Assembly (NCBI RefSeq): GCF_900142205.1
Contig: NZ_FRAA01000007.1
Coordinates: 186,001-250,000, forward strand
DNA: 64,000 bases
Direction: 5' to 3'
Origin: Reichenbachiella agariperforans
GTDB taxonomy: Bacteria; Bacteroidota; Bacteroidia; Cytophagales; Cyclobacteriaceae
The notes under the pieces are model-generated. The model made no database searches and had not been told where the DNA came from. It saw only the letters and a list, made by a program, of their open reading frames with translations. Shown here one piece after another: positions 1 through 8,056 of this stretch. Numbering within the stretch: the first letter of the stretch is position 1; every line of letters begins with the position of its first letter. The translations under genes and the position numbers were made by a program.

Positions 1-1523
1 TTAGGGACTGATTTGGTGCCCGATACATCATTTCCGTCTACTAGGATTTTGAATTTCCCATTGCCGTTGATGGAGCTGACGCGTGTGTAGAAGTGGTAGT
101 CCATGCTAGAGTTGAATTGGGTAGTGTACTCTAACCATTCTCCAGTATTCATCCATCCGATATTGTAAGTACCACTGCTGTCGCCGGTGTTCTCTATGTC
201 TACCCCATCGGTTCTGTACTGGCCGCCATTGTTGCTAGCATCTGTGTCATGGTATGCGACTCCCTCTCCACCATTGTCATAGTTCTGAGCTTCTACTTTG
301 CCAGGGATAGCCCAAGCAGTGCCTCCATAGGCTGATTGGCTGCTTCCGCCGCTAGTCACAGTTACATTGTTGATCTGGCAAAAATCGGTGTTTTGCTGCC
401 AGTTGGTACCTACGGGACGGATACTTGTTTTGAAAATATAGTTGCTGCCTGCGGGAGGTGCACTACTCAGGTTGATGCTGATAGTGGCAGTACCACTTCC
501 TGCACCGACAGTGGTGCTACCATTACCTAACCAGCTGCTGCTCCAGAACTCAACCACTACATCTCTTGACTGGCTGGCAGTATAGGGTACAGAGACGGTT
601 ATAGTAGAGGATGAGGCTAAGCTCGTAGGTAGTTGACTACAGTTGATGTCGTCTGCGCCACCAGTAGTGGGGGTATTGATGACATAGCGATTCCAAAATT
701 TGCTAATGTTATCTGCGTCACTACCGATATCAAAGATCCACCAGTTTTCGGAGCAATCCGAAAAATCCACACCACCGCCAGCGATATTTGGATTTTCCCA
801 TGAAGCATTCCAGTTGTCACAGATTTGATCTGCCAGTGTCCAGTAGTTTTTAGATGCAGTGTTTGGGTTTCCAGAAGCTTTGGCTTGGTTCATCCAAGTA
901 GTATTGGATGTGTTGTAACCAGGCGTGCCATTGTTCGAACTATTGCCATCGTCGATCTTGTTGTAGTCCGTATTGTTTTTGACCCACGTGAGTTTCCATT
1001 GTGTTGCTTGGTCTTCGTTCCATTGGCTGTGTTGTACGACGATGATCTTGGATAAAACGGTGGATGCAGTGACACCATCATTTAAAAGTGCCTGACACAA
1101 ATCGTAGGTAAAGTCCGATTGACCTGCCTCTTGAACAAAGACTTTTCCTCCAGCATTGAGTATGGATTTGACCTTGTCTCTCACACGCGTCACCGAGGCG
1201 CTCCAGTTGGTGTGTGCATCCGTCCATTTTTGGTTTTGAGTTCCAAAAAGGCTGTTGTAAAACCCAGGGACTGCTGAGGTGATATAGGTCCCTCCTTGTA
1301 TACCGTATGCTCCTGCGACTACATAGTACTCGATACCCGATAGATCAGGATGCTGTAGCATACTGGCTAGAGCAGCTGCCGAATGGATGTCGTCTTCATC
1401 TGGTTTTAGATCAAAATTGGCTAACAATAGATCTTTGCTTTTGTCAAAATACTGACGGGCATGGATTTCGGTACTCCAGGTGACTACTAGGAGTACTAAG
1501 ATGGATAATAGTTTAATTTTCAT
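1..1523 (-). CDS. Secreted nucleoside-hydrolase-like protein with CBM6 module (3' end outside window)
   Basis: Translating the minus strand from the ATG at 1523 gives an open frame of 507 codons to the window edge. It starts with a signal peptide (MKIKLLSILVLLVV...). The next region (LLLANFDLKPDEDDIHSA) resembles the Asp-rich start of nucleoside-hydrolase/DUF1593-like proteins, followed by about 230 residues of that fold. A linker beta-sandwich (about 300-375) and a CBM6-like module (KVEAQNYDNGGEGVAYHDTD) follow. The last two modules are close copies of those in the adjacent GH86 protein. The gene lies 81 bp downstream of that GH86 gene on the same strand, probably in one operon. The substrate is unknown; CBM6 and context suggest algal galactan. 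The catalytic assignment is tentative, but the modular architecture is clear. A C-terminal T9SS tail is likely but lies outside the window. Confidence 0.72.
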   Translation of the reverse strand, partial: MKIKLLSILVLLVVTWSTEIHARQYFDKSKDLLLANFDLKPDEDDIHSAAALASMLQHPDLSGIEYYVVAGAYGIQGGTYITSAVPGFYNSLFGTQNQKWTDAHTNWSASVTRVRDKVKSILNAGGKVFVQEAGQSDFTYDLCQALLNDGVTASTVLSKIIVVQHSQWNEDQATQWKLTWVKNNTDYNKIDDGNSSNNGTPGYNTSNTTWMNQAKASGNPNTASKNYWTLADQICDNWNASWENPNIAGGGVDFSDCSENWWIFDIGSDADNISKFWNRYVINTPTTGGADDINCSQLPTSLASSSTITVSVPYTASQSRDVVVEFWSSSWLGNGSTTVGAGSGTATISINLSSAPPAGSNYIFKTSIRPVGTNWQQNTDFCQINNVTVTSGGSSQSAYGGTAWAIPGKVEAQNYDNGGEGVAYHDTDASNNGGQYRTDGVDIENTGDSSGTYNIGWMNTGEWLEYTTQFNSSMDYHFYTRVSSINGNGKFKILVDGNDVSGTKSVP

Positions 1524-1604
1524 AACTAAATTGGTTTATGTGAAAAGTATAATTTTCGAAAAGGAAATCAACCGGCTGATTGATTCGAGCCGGTTGATAA
1601 TTGT

Positions 1605-4529
1605 TTATTCTAGAATCAATTTTTTTGAGATCAGTCCATTCCTACTTTGGAATTGAAGCAGATAGATGCCTGACTGTGGCAATAACTGACGTTGGATACG
1701 TAGCGTCTTACCTTCCATTTTTTGATAGTAAGCTAGTCGACCATTCATATCATAGATCGATACCGTACCCTCCATGGTCTCGTTTTCTATTTTGATGTTC
1801 AAAACATCTTGATCGAGAGGGTTAGGATAAACCGAAAGCGTGTTGTCTAGATCTGATTTGTTTAACTCTTGGGCTATTCTGGCACCATTTTGTGCTTGCC
1901 ATGCTGCCCAGTTGTTGAAATTGAGGCCACCACTGATGACTTCAAAGCGAACGATATGTGTTCCGCTGGTTACATGGATATCTCTGAGGTGATGTGTCGA
2001 ATAACTCTGCCAACCGCCAGTGGCGGTTAGGTTTTTGGTCCCAGTTACATCCACGCCATCTACTAGAAAACGGTATTGTGCTCCACCATTGAGGGATGCC
2101 AAACGAGGGAAGAAGTCATAGTTTTGAGTCACAGTGAAGTTAACTGAGTATTCCAACCACTCTCCAGCATTCATCCAACCGATGTTGTATCCTCCACCAG
2201 TATCACCGCAAGCCTCTATGTCCACACCGTCACTTCTGTACTGCGAGCCATTGTTAGTAGCGTCTGTGTCGTGATATGCTACACCTTCTCCTCCATCATC
2301 ATAGTTTTCGGCTTCTACTTTTCCGGGGACTGTAGGAGCGGGGCTTCCGTAGGGGGTCTGCAGCGATGGAGCGGTGACGGTAATGTTGTTGGCCTGATCT
2401 GTATCTAGAGCAGTAGTCCAGTTGCCGTTGGTAGGTCTGATACTAGTCTTGATGACATAGCCAGTGCCAGGCGTGGGAGCGGTATTTAGATTGATGGAGA
2501 CACTTGATGAACCACTGCCTGCATTTACCACTGTTTTCCCTTGTCCTAGCCACCCTGTAGACGACCAGAACTCTACAATGAGGTCTCTAGTCGTGCTGGC
2601 GGAATAGTTGACCGTAAAGTTGAGCGTAGTGTTGGATTCTATTGCGCTGGGAGGAGAGGCTAGCCCAATGCCGTCTGTGACGCTCACCGCTTGGTCGTAC
2701 TTGCTCACCTCTAGAATCATAGAACTCACATGCCCGTCACTGTCTGGGAACTCAACGGTAATGGTATTGTTGTTTTGCAGTAGATTCATAGGGACAGGGA
2801 TGTCAATCGTCCCAAAGAAGTCATCTCTATTGGCCTGATCATAGCCCTTCCAGTTAGAGGGGACACTCACCGTCGTGCCGTTGACTTTGACTTCAGGAGC
2901 TTTGGATTTGTTGTGCTTGCGCCCTATGCCCATGTGCAGCACTGCGGTACCTGTACCAGTCGTCACGTTGTTGAACGTAAAACTAATAGCGGTATTCGCA
3001 AGGATGCTTTGTAGGTGCTTGCTCGTATAGTACTTTTTACTTCTGATGGTATTGTCAAAACTGATATTGCTAGCATAGCTGTACTCCAGGACGACCGTTT
3101 CTCCAGCTATCAGTGTGATGGACGAAGGGGCTGTGCTTTGCGTTGTAATGCTCATGTTAGGCATGCTTTGGTCATAGATTTTCAAACTTTTGACCTTTAC
3201 ATTTTGCAACCCAGATACTTGCTGGGCAAAGCTTAAGTTGACTGTTTCATTGCCTTCGTCTAGGTTGTTGATAGCCACATAGAGCTTGCTACCATCTACA
3301 AAGCCTTGCACCTGTACATCAGGGTTGTTGCTTGAGACATAAATACGCTTGCCTTTGACGTCTTTCCACAGCTCGTAGAAGTGAATGCGTGGCGTATATT
3401 CCCAGCCGGCAGGGTTGGGTTGTCCGATATTGGTTGGTTTGAAGAGTACCGCCTGATAGGGCTGGTAATTGTTGGCGGCAGTGATGTGCCATTCGGCCTT
3501 GCCGGTGATGAATGGAATTGAGATGGCCATTTTGTTTTCTCTCTCCAGTAGATTAAATAGCATGTGGTTGATGGAGCGTACAGTCTGGATACTTGCTATG
3601 TCGCTGTAGTTGTCTCCATACCCTTGCTCTATCGCACCATACTCAGATATGGCATGCGGTTTGACCGTTCCCCACTTAGTGTAGCTGTAGGTCTCGATCA
3701 GGTCGAGGATGGCTTCCGAATTGCTGCCCGATCGTTTGTTGTCCTGCCCTGAGACATTGACTCCATCATATAGATGAGTCGCAAATGCATCCATGTTGGC
3801 ACCTGCTACATCCATGAACATCTTCATGTTCTCGTCCCAATGACCAAAATTGTTAAGTTCTAAGGAAGGCCATGCAGAAGAATAACCTAGGATTTTCATA
3901 TTGGCTAGTTCTGGTGTTGCATGGAACTTGGCACCCACGGCACTGAACAACTCAGCCATCTGTAGTTTAATGCGATCGTTCTCGCTGCTGCTCCATGGTC
4001 CCGTGTAGAAGTCCTTGGCATGGACGAAGGGCTCATTCATCGGCTCAAAGAACTCTGGTCTACCCGATGCATCTACAAAGTCTAGGTAATACTCCGCAGC
4101 CCAGTTGGCAGCATTCTGGACATTGAGACCGTCTTTGAATGGGGCGGCAGGGTGCTCGGTACCGATGTAGCGGCTAACGCTTCGGATGCCTGTTCCTCCG
4201 GATTGAGGAGCAGGGTAGCTACCGACTGGGTTGCCTTTGCTGTTGGAGTAGGAAAAAGGACCCCAGAATCCACGTCCTTTGCCTACGTTATAGTCATTGT
4301 AGAAAGAGGTGAAGTCACTATCGTTGTTTGTTGCATGGATATTAAAGTATTTGGTTCTATCCAGCTGGGATACACTGCCTACATAGCGCTGTACCTTGGG
4401 TGAGATACTGACACTCGTCTGTGCGAATGTCAGTAGAGAGATGAGTAAAAGTGCCAGGGTTGCTAGCATTCGTTTGGACAGGAGATTTCCATCCATCTGT
4501 TTTTTGATGTAATTCTGTTTCATAATCAT
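1605..4529 (-). CDS. GH86 beta-agarase/porphyranase with CBM6 and T9SS sorting domain
   Basis: Secreted endo-acting galactanase of 974 residues. The signal peptide ends near residue 37 (LLTFAQ). A GH86 (beta/alpha)8 catalytic domain covers roughly 40-420, with acid/base E166 in MNEP and nucleophile E296 in ISEYG. Beta-sandwich domains follow to about 620, then a linker Ig-like module, a CBM6-like module (KVEAENYDDGGEGVAYHDTD) and a T9SS type A tail (VYPNPLDQDVLNIKIEN... to the C-terminus). GH86 enzymes hydrolyse beta-1,4 bonds in agarose or porphyran; which of the two cannot be decided here. Several Met codons occur before the hydrophobic core, so the exact start is uncertain. It is upstream of the CBM6 protein ending at the window edge. 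Its paralogue at 36797-39001 lacks the CBM6. Confidence 0.92.
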   Translation of the reverse strand: MIMKQNYIKKQMDGNLLSKRMLATLALLLISLLTFAQTSVSISPKVQRYVGSVSQLDRTKYFNIHATNNDSDFTSFYNDYNVGKGRGFWGPFSYSNSKGNPVGSYPAPQSGGTGIRSVSRYIGTEHPAAPFKDGLNVQNAANWAAEYYLDFVDASGRPEFFEPMNEPFVHAKDFYTGPWSSSENDRIKLQMAELFSAVGAKFHATPELANMKILGYSSAWPSLELNNFGHWDENMKMFMDVAGANMDAFATHLYDGVNVSGQDNKRSGSNSEAILDLIETYSYTKWGTVKPHAISEYGAIEQGYGDNYSDIASIQTVRSINHMLFNLLERENKMAISIPFITGKAEWHITAANNYQPYQAVLFKPTNIGQPNPAGWEYTPRIHFYELWKDVKGKRIYVSSNNPDVQVQGFVDGSKLYVAINNLDEGNETVNLSFAQQVSGLQNVKVKSLKIYDQSMPNMSITTQSTAPSSITLIAGETVVLEYSYASNISFDNTIRSKKYYTSKHLQSILANTAISFTFNNVTTGTGTAVLHMGIGRKHNKSKAPEVKVNGTTVSVPSNWKGYDQANRDDFFGTIDIPVPMNLLQNNNTITVEFPDSDGHVSSMILEVSKYDQAVSVTDGIGLASPPSAIESNTTLNFTVNYSASTTRDLIVEFWSSTGWLGQGKTVVNAGSGSSSVSINLNTAPTPGTGYVIKTSIRPTNGNWTTALDTDQANNITVTAPSLQTPYGSPAPTVPGKVEAENYDDGGEGVAYHDTDATNNGSQYRSDGVDIEACGDTGGGYNIGWMNAGEWLEYSVNFTVTQNYDFFPRLASLNGGAQYRFLVDGVDVTGTKNLTATGGWQSYSTHHLRDIHVTSGTHIVRFEVISGGLNFNNWAAWQAQNGARIAQELNKSDLDNTLSVYPNPLDQDVLNIKIENETMEGTVSIYDMNGRLAYYQKMEGKTLRIQRQLLPQSGIYLLQFQSRNGLISKKLILE

Positions 4530-4737
4530 AGTTATTTGTTAATTACCTGATCATCAGGTCTATGTTATGAATTTAGGGTCTCTTGCTGGAGTGGATAGGG
4601 GAATAAAAGTACTTGATTTGGGGGATGGAATTTTTGAAGAAGTTTATTTTTTGTACAAATGGTTTTCTGTATTGCTCAAATCGTTGTGTGGGAATATATG
4701 GATGAGTTTTTCTTGTCAATTCCTTAATATTGACTTT

Positions 4738-5730
4738 ATGAAAAGAAAAGGAATTATTATACAAGGAATAGCCTTGGTGTGTTTGTATTTGTCTGCTTCT
4801 GTAGCATGGTCACAGGAGTGGCAGACGATAGCGTGTGAAGGTCATGCTACGAAACGTCATGAGTCAGGACTTACGATCCATGATGGGAGTCTCTACCTGA
4901 TAGGGGGCAGAGGGGTCAAGCCTGTAGAAGCGTTAGATTTGAAAAAGAGCAGTTGGCAGCATCACGACCCTACTCCATTGGAGATGCATCACATTACCCC
5001 AGTATCGATTGGAGATAGGATTTATGTTGTCGGCGGACTGACTGGGGGCTACCCTACCGAGCAGCCTTTGACGCATGTCTATAGCTATGATCCGAATACC
5101 GATCAATGGAAAACTGTACTGGAGATACCCGTAGAAAGAAGAAGGGGGGCAGGAGGTGTGGTTGTACAGGGAGATGATATCTATTTGGTCAACGGAATCA
5201 CGAATGGTCATACTAGTGGAACCAATGCAATGATGGATGTATATCATACCAAGACCAATACTTGGGAGGTGCTACCAGATGTGCCACATATCCGTGATCA
5301 CAGTGCAGCAGTGATAATAGGTGAGCAGCTATATGCGCTAGGGGGTAGAAACACAAGCTATCACGAAGCGGATAATTTTATGGCTTTTTTTACGGCTGTT
5401 GTGACAGAAATTGATGTGTATGATATGAATGCCAAAGAATGGATGACCCTAGATGTGGAACTGCCCATTCCGTCAGCAGGCCCAGGTGTGGTGGTCTGGG
5501 AGGAGCAATTGATCTATCTGGGAGGCGAAACAGGTGATCTGCCAGCTAGAGATGAAGTCTACTCTTTTGATACCAAATCGGAAGTTTGGAAAGCACTACC
5601 CGAATTGAATCAAGGACGTCATGGAACCAATGCAGCGCTTTGGAAAGGGAAATTGTATATCGGAGCGGGGAGTGGCAACCGTGGAGGAGGTCCGGAACTC
5701 AATAGCGTGGAAGTGCTGGAGTTGGAATAA
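4738..5730 (+). CDS. Secreted Kelch-repeat beta-propeller protein
   Basis: 330-residue protein. The start was placed at the ATG at 4738 because it gives a clean signal peptide (MKRKGIIIQGIALVCLYLSA..VAWSQ); the frame is open further upstream but without such a peptide. The mature part has about six Kelch blades with the usual Gly-Gly, Tyr and Trp spacing (LYLIGGRG, IYVVGGLTGG, LYALGGRN, LIYLGGETG). Kelch propellers bind ligands or, in a few families, act as epimerases or oxidases; nothing here fixes a function. It is divergent from the GH86 gene and followed by a strong hairpin, so it is probably monocistronic. It may be periplasmic or exported. Confidence 0.8.
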   Translation: MKRKGIIIQGIALVCLYLSASVAWSQEWQTIACEGHATKRHESGLTIHDGSLYLIGGRGVKPVEALDLKKSSWQHHDPTPLEMHHITPVSIGDRIYVVGGLTGGYPTEQPLTHVYSYDPNTDQWKTVLEIPVERRRGAGGVVVQGDDIYLVNGITNGHTSGTNAMMDVYHTKTNTWEVLPDVPHIRDHSAAVIIGEQLYALGGRNTSYHEADNFMAFFTAVVTEIDVYDMNAKEWMTLDVELPIPSAGPGVVVWEEQLIYLGGETGDLPARDEVYSFDTKSEVWKALPELNQGRHGTNAALWKGKLYIGAGSGNRGGGPELNSVEVLELE

Positions 5731-5738
5731 TCATTATA

Positions 5739-5780
5739 AAAGAGGTGGGAGTTTTAAGGATATGAAACTCCCACCTCTTT
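5739..5780 (+). terminator. 16-bp perfect hairpin after the Kelch gene
   Basis: AAAGAGGTGGGAGTTT at 5739-5754 pairs perfectly with 5765-5780 around a 10-nt loop, 8 nt after the Kelch stop codon. The stem is A-rich at its left foot and T-rich at its right foot, so it could stop transcription from both sides. The group II intron relic begins almost directly after it. Confidence 0.75.
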
Positions 5781-5814
5781 CATTGTAGTTGTGGTTTTTA
5801 CTCTTGGTTCAATC

Positions 5815-5907
5815 CGTTATATCTTGAGAACGACCATTACCATCCCTAGACTTAAGAAAAGAGGCTATGAAAGTATGATGGATTACTACGCCAAAGTGAA
5901 AGTCTGA
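5815..5907 (+). pseudogene. C-terminal scrap of group II intron reverse transcriptase/maturase
   Basis: Reading from 5815 gives RYILRTTITIPRLKKRGY followed by ESMMDYYAKVKV and a TGA at 5905-5907. The basic 'LKKRGY..(M/L)..YY' ending is typical of the extreme C-terminus of group II intron-encoded proteins. The frame has no reverse-transcriptase motifs upstream and runs back into the Kelch terminator, so about 90% of the protein is gone. Its distance to the ribozyme 3' end (about 165 nt) is normal for such introns, which supports reading the two as one relic. Confidence 0.6.
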
Positions 5908-6075
5908 TTGGATGAACTGGGGCGGAGCGTAAAGAAAATGTCTGTTAGACATTTTTAGCGAGGAGCCAGCCTGTAAGGTAGGGATTGAGAACCGCTTGGT
6001 CTGTCCTGACGAAGAAAGGACCTGGTGGTGTGAGAGGCGCACTGGCGGTCATTTGACCGTCAGCCGTCTACTCGA
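5815..6075 (+). mobile_element. 3' remnant of a group II intron
   Basis: The first part encodes the C-terminus of an intron-encoded protein (stop at 5905-5907). The rest looks like the 3' ribozyme end: a paired segment starting GAACCGCTTGG near 5989 (domain V-like), GTGTGAGAGGCGC at about 6028-6040, a 10-bp hairpin CTGGCGGTCA/TGACCGTCAG at 6042-6051 and 6054-6063 (domain VI-like), and a terminal GTCTACTCGATT ending near 6077. Group II introns commonly end in this TCTACTCGAT-like way. The 5' ribozyme domains and most of the reverse transcriptase are missing. The exact 3' splice boundary is uncertain by a few bases. Confidence 0.7.
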
Positions 6076-7232
6076 TTATGTGTATTTACGAGTTCTTCAA
6101 GTTCGATGATCTCCTTTTTGCTAAATATGAAGTTGTGTTCGATAAAATTGGTATCACCGAGAAAATCCACACAGGATATGAATGCCTCATCATACTTCAT
6201 GTTAAATGGGTTCTTACTCTCTTTAAACTGTTTAAAGTCAAGTCCACTATAAGACCAACTATCTCTTTTTGATTTTGTTGTTGTAAAATACATGTGCATT
6301 CCTCCAATACTGTAAATCTTAGCTACTTTATCAGAAAAACTTGCAAGAAATACGGCAGCAAGGTCATGATGAGAAAGAAGGTGCTTTTGTTTTAGGATTT
6401 CATCAACCTTGGATTTATCAATAAACTGATCTTTAACTACGTTAGCCACTTCGTCAGATTTTGCTTCATCCTGCATAAAGGAATCGTACATTGTACTATA
6501 AAACTCGGTTTTCTTGTAAGACTCTATATTCGACTTACCAATATACTTTTCAACAAAATCTTCATTGTATTGAAAAGTCATCATATCTCCAGTTCTTCGA
6601 TAAATCTCTTCGTCCATTAACAGAATTGGGAAAGGATCAACAGTTAATCTTAGTACAGCAACAGCACCAATGCATTTTTTTAAGTGACCTTCAAATTCTT
6701 CAACAAACTTATCACGACTTTTGCTTTGATTGAAGGCATGATTTTTAGAAACATAAAAGGTGCTAAAACCTTGTTTATGGACATATTTGTTAAGCTTCTT
6801 TTTTGAGGATTCCAGCTCAGAAAAGTAATCCTTCATACAATCCTTAATATCTGCGTAAACGGATTGATCTTTCTCAAGAGCTTTTACCATCGCTCCATAC
6901 ATTGGAAAATGACCCTGCTCTTTCCATTTACTTAGTTCTACCTCTTTTTTTTCTTCTGTACCTTCAATCAAATATGTTAATGTCATTGAGACTTCCAACG
7001 CCTGTCGCAAAGAATAAAAAGCGCAATCGAATATTCCTCTTTCAAATAAATCTATGGAGTTTATTATAAGTTGTATCGCTTCATGAAAAAAAGTGTTGCT
7101 TATTTGAGCGTCCATTCGACCTGTCCAACTATTCTCGATATTGGATAAGTCCGAATAATAAGTCTCCTTGTTCGCTATATTGACAGGAACAATGTTTTGA
7201 GAGTTCTTTAGCTTGACAATGTCTGCATCCAT
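6060..7232 (-). CDS. Unrecognised AT-rich protein, C-terminus fused to the intron relic
   Basis: 390-residue soluble protein with no signal peptide; I do not recognise the family. Around 45-110 it has helical segments (FFHEAIQLIINSIDLFERGI, FDCAFYSLRQALEVSMTLTY) that recall HEPN-type or DUF5677-like helical bundles. The middle is charged, and the last third has mixed alpha/beta character. Base composition is visibly more AT-rich than the flanking glycan genes. The last residues (NTHNRVDG) are translated from the 3' end of the group II intron relic on the opposite strand, so the original C-terminus was probably lost or altered. It has no operon partner and looks like a transferred cargo gene. 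A defence role is possible for HEPN-like proteins but is not supported here. Confidence 0.6.
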   Translation of the reverse strand: MDADIVKLKNSQNIVPVNIANKETYYSDLSNIENSWTGRMDAQISNTFFHEAIQLIINSIDLFERGIFDCAFYSLRQALEVSMTLTYLIEGTEEKKEVELSKWKEQGHFPMYGAMVKALEKDQSVYADIKDCMKDYFSELESSKKKLNKYVHKQGFSTFYVSKNHAFNQSKSRDKFVEEFEGHLKKCIGAVAVLRLTVDPFPILLMDEEIYRRTGDMMTFQYNEDFVEKYIGKSNIESYKKTEFYSTMYDSFMQDEAKSDEVANVVKDQFIDKSKVDEILKQKHLLSHHDLAAVFLASFSDKVAKIYSIGGMHMYFTTTKSKRDSWSYSGLDFKQFKESKNPFNMKYDEAFISCVDFLGDTNFIEHNFIFSKKEIIELEELVNTHNRVDG

Positions 7233-7681
7233 TATTTTAAGGCTATTTGAGGTCTAAAGACGCTTTACATCTAACATTTCGCTATACGCAATTGCGTATA
7301 TATATTATTGGTGTCAAGCTAATCTAGTGGGTTTTTAATGTTTTTCATAGCGTTATGAGCAACATGTGTATAAAGCTCCCTAGTGCCTGCCGTGTCGGGA
7401 CACTGCTTTTCGTTTCAGTGGTTTTCAGTCACTCTGCGGAAGGCCTAAAACAACAGATAGCCAAGCTGCACACTATTCATTTTACACACTTTAAGAACTA
7501 CGGCTACCGACACCTTGTCAATCATTGATTTCCTCAAGAATACCCTTTTCCCAGCGTAGCGACAAGCAAGCGGGTCTTTAAGATCAAAGTACAGCCTATA
7601 TATACCCAAATCTAGGTAGTGGGTCAAAGGCTTTCACCTTTCAGATCGCTTTGAGGAGAGTAATACAGGTTCGGGTTTGTG

Positions 7682-7800
7682 CTTGCGCAAGCAGAAGGCC
7701 CACCTTGGGCAAGCAGACCGTTGCGCTTGCCCAAGCACAGGCTTCCCCTTGCGCAAGGGGAAGGCCGACCTTGCGCAAGTCCAAACCGCCGCTTGAAGTG
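7682..7800. repeat. Five palindromes CTTGSGCAAG at exact 22-bp spacing
   Basis: 10-bp palindromic cores start at 7682 (CTTGCGCAAG), 7704 (CTTGGGCAAG), 7726 (CTTGCCCAAG), 7748 (CTTGCGCAAG) and 7770 (CTTGCGCAAG). A decayed sixth, CTTGAAGTG, lies at 7792. Starts are exactly 22 bp apart, about two helical turns. The 12-bp spacers differ, though those after copies 1 and 4 are alike (..GAAGGCC.AC). The period is not a multiple of three, so this is not a coding repeat. It could be an array of sites for a dimeric DNA-binding protein, an iteron-like element or a hairpin-prone insertion product. Confidence 0.8.
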
Positions 7801-8006
7801 TTCCCAGTCTTCGGGTTCCTACTATTCAACTTATATGCCTTCATCGCACATTGTCTTCAAGCCAGACAGGGCATGCTTACGGCAGGTAAACACTTCTTTT
7901 TTCATGGCCAAAAAAGGAAGCAAAAAGGCTAGAAACCAACAAACTCGCTATCGCTCAGACAGTATGATTTTCGATAACCTTGAATTAAGAAGGAGATTTT
8001 TTGGAG

Positions 8007-8034
8007 AAAAGCCCTCTACAGAATTGCAGAGGGC
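8007..8034 (-). terminator. Rho-independent terminator of the GH2 gene
   Basis: On the minus strand GCCCTCT (8034-8028) pairs with AGAGGGC (8017-8011) around a 10-nt loop, and a TTTT run follows at 8010-8007. It lies 23 bp after the GH2 stop codon. Confidence 0.7.
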
Positions 8035-8056
8035 TAGTTAAGCAAAATAGGGGTTC

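Larger units (their letters stand above)
7233..8056. other. Gene-free stretch between the AT-rich gene and the GH2 gene
   Basis: About 820 bp without a convincing gene. Short frames exist on both strands (for example 7445-7627 minus, 7651-7932 plus) but have unlikely compositions, no recognisable motif and, for some, run through the palindromic array. The stretch is AT-rich near 7260-7350, then holds the 22-bp-period palindrome array at 7682-7800, and ends with the GH2 terminator at 8007-8034. With the intron relic and the orphan gene it forms a block that looks like repeated insertion and decay. Confidence 0.6.

Noticed and set aside
5809-6042. 77-residue minus-strand protein
   Set aside because: It is antisense to the group II intron relic and has no features of its own.
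7682-7800. CRISPR array
   Set aside because: The repeated core is only 10 bp, spacers are 12 bp, and there are no cas genes; lengths are far below CRISPR repeats and spacers.
7651-8041. Small plus-strand proteins over the palindrome array
   Set aside because: Frames run through a 22-bp repeat that is not a multiple of three, with odd composition and no conserved motif.
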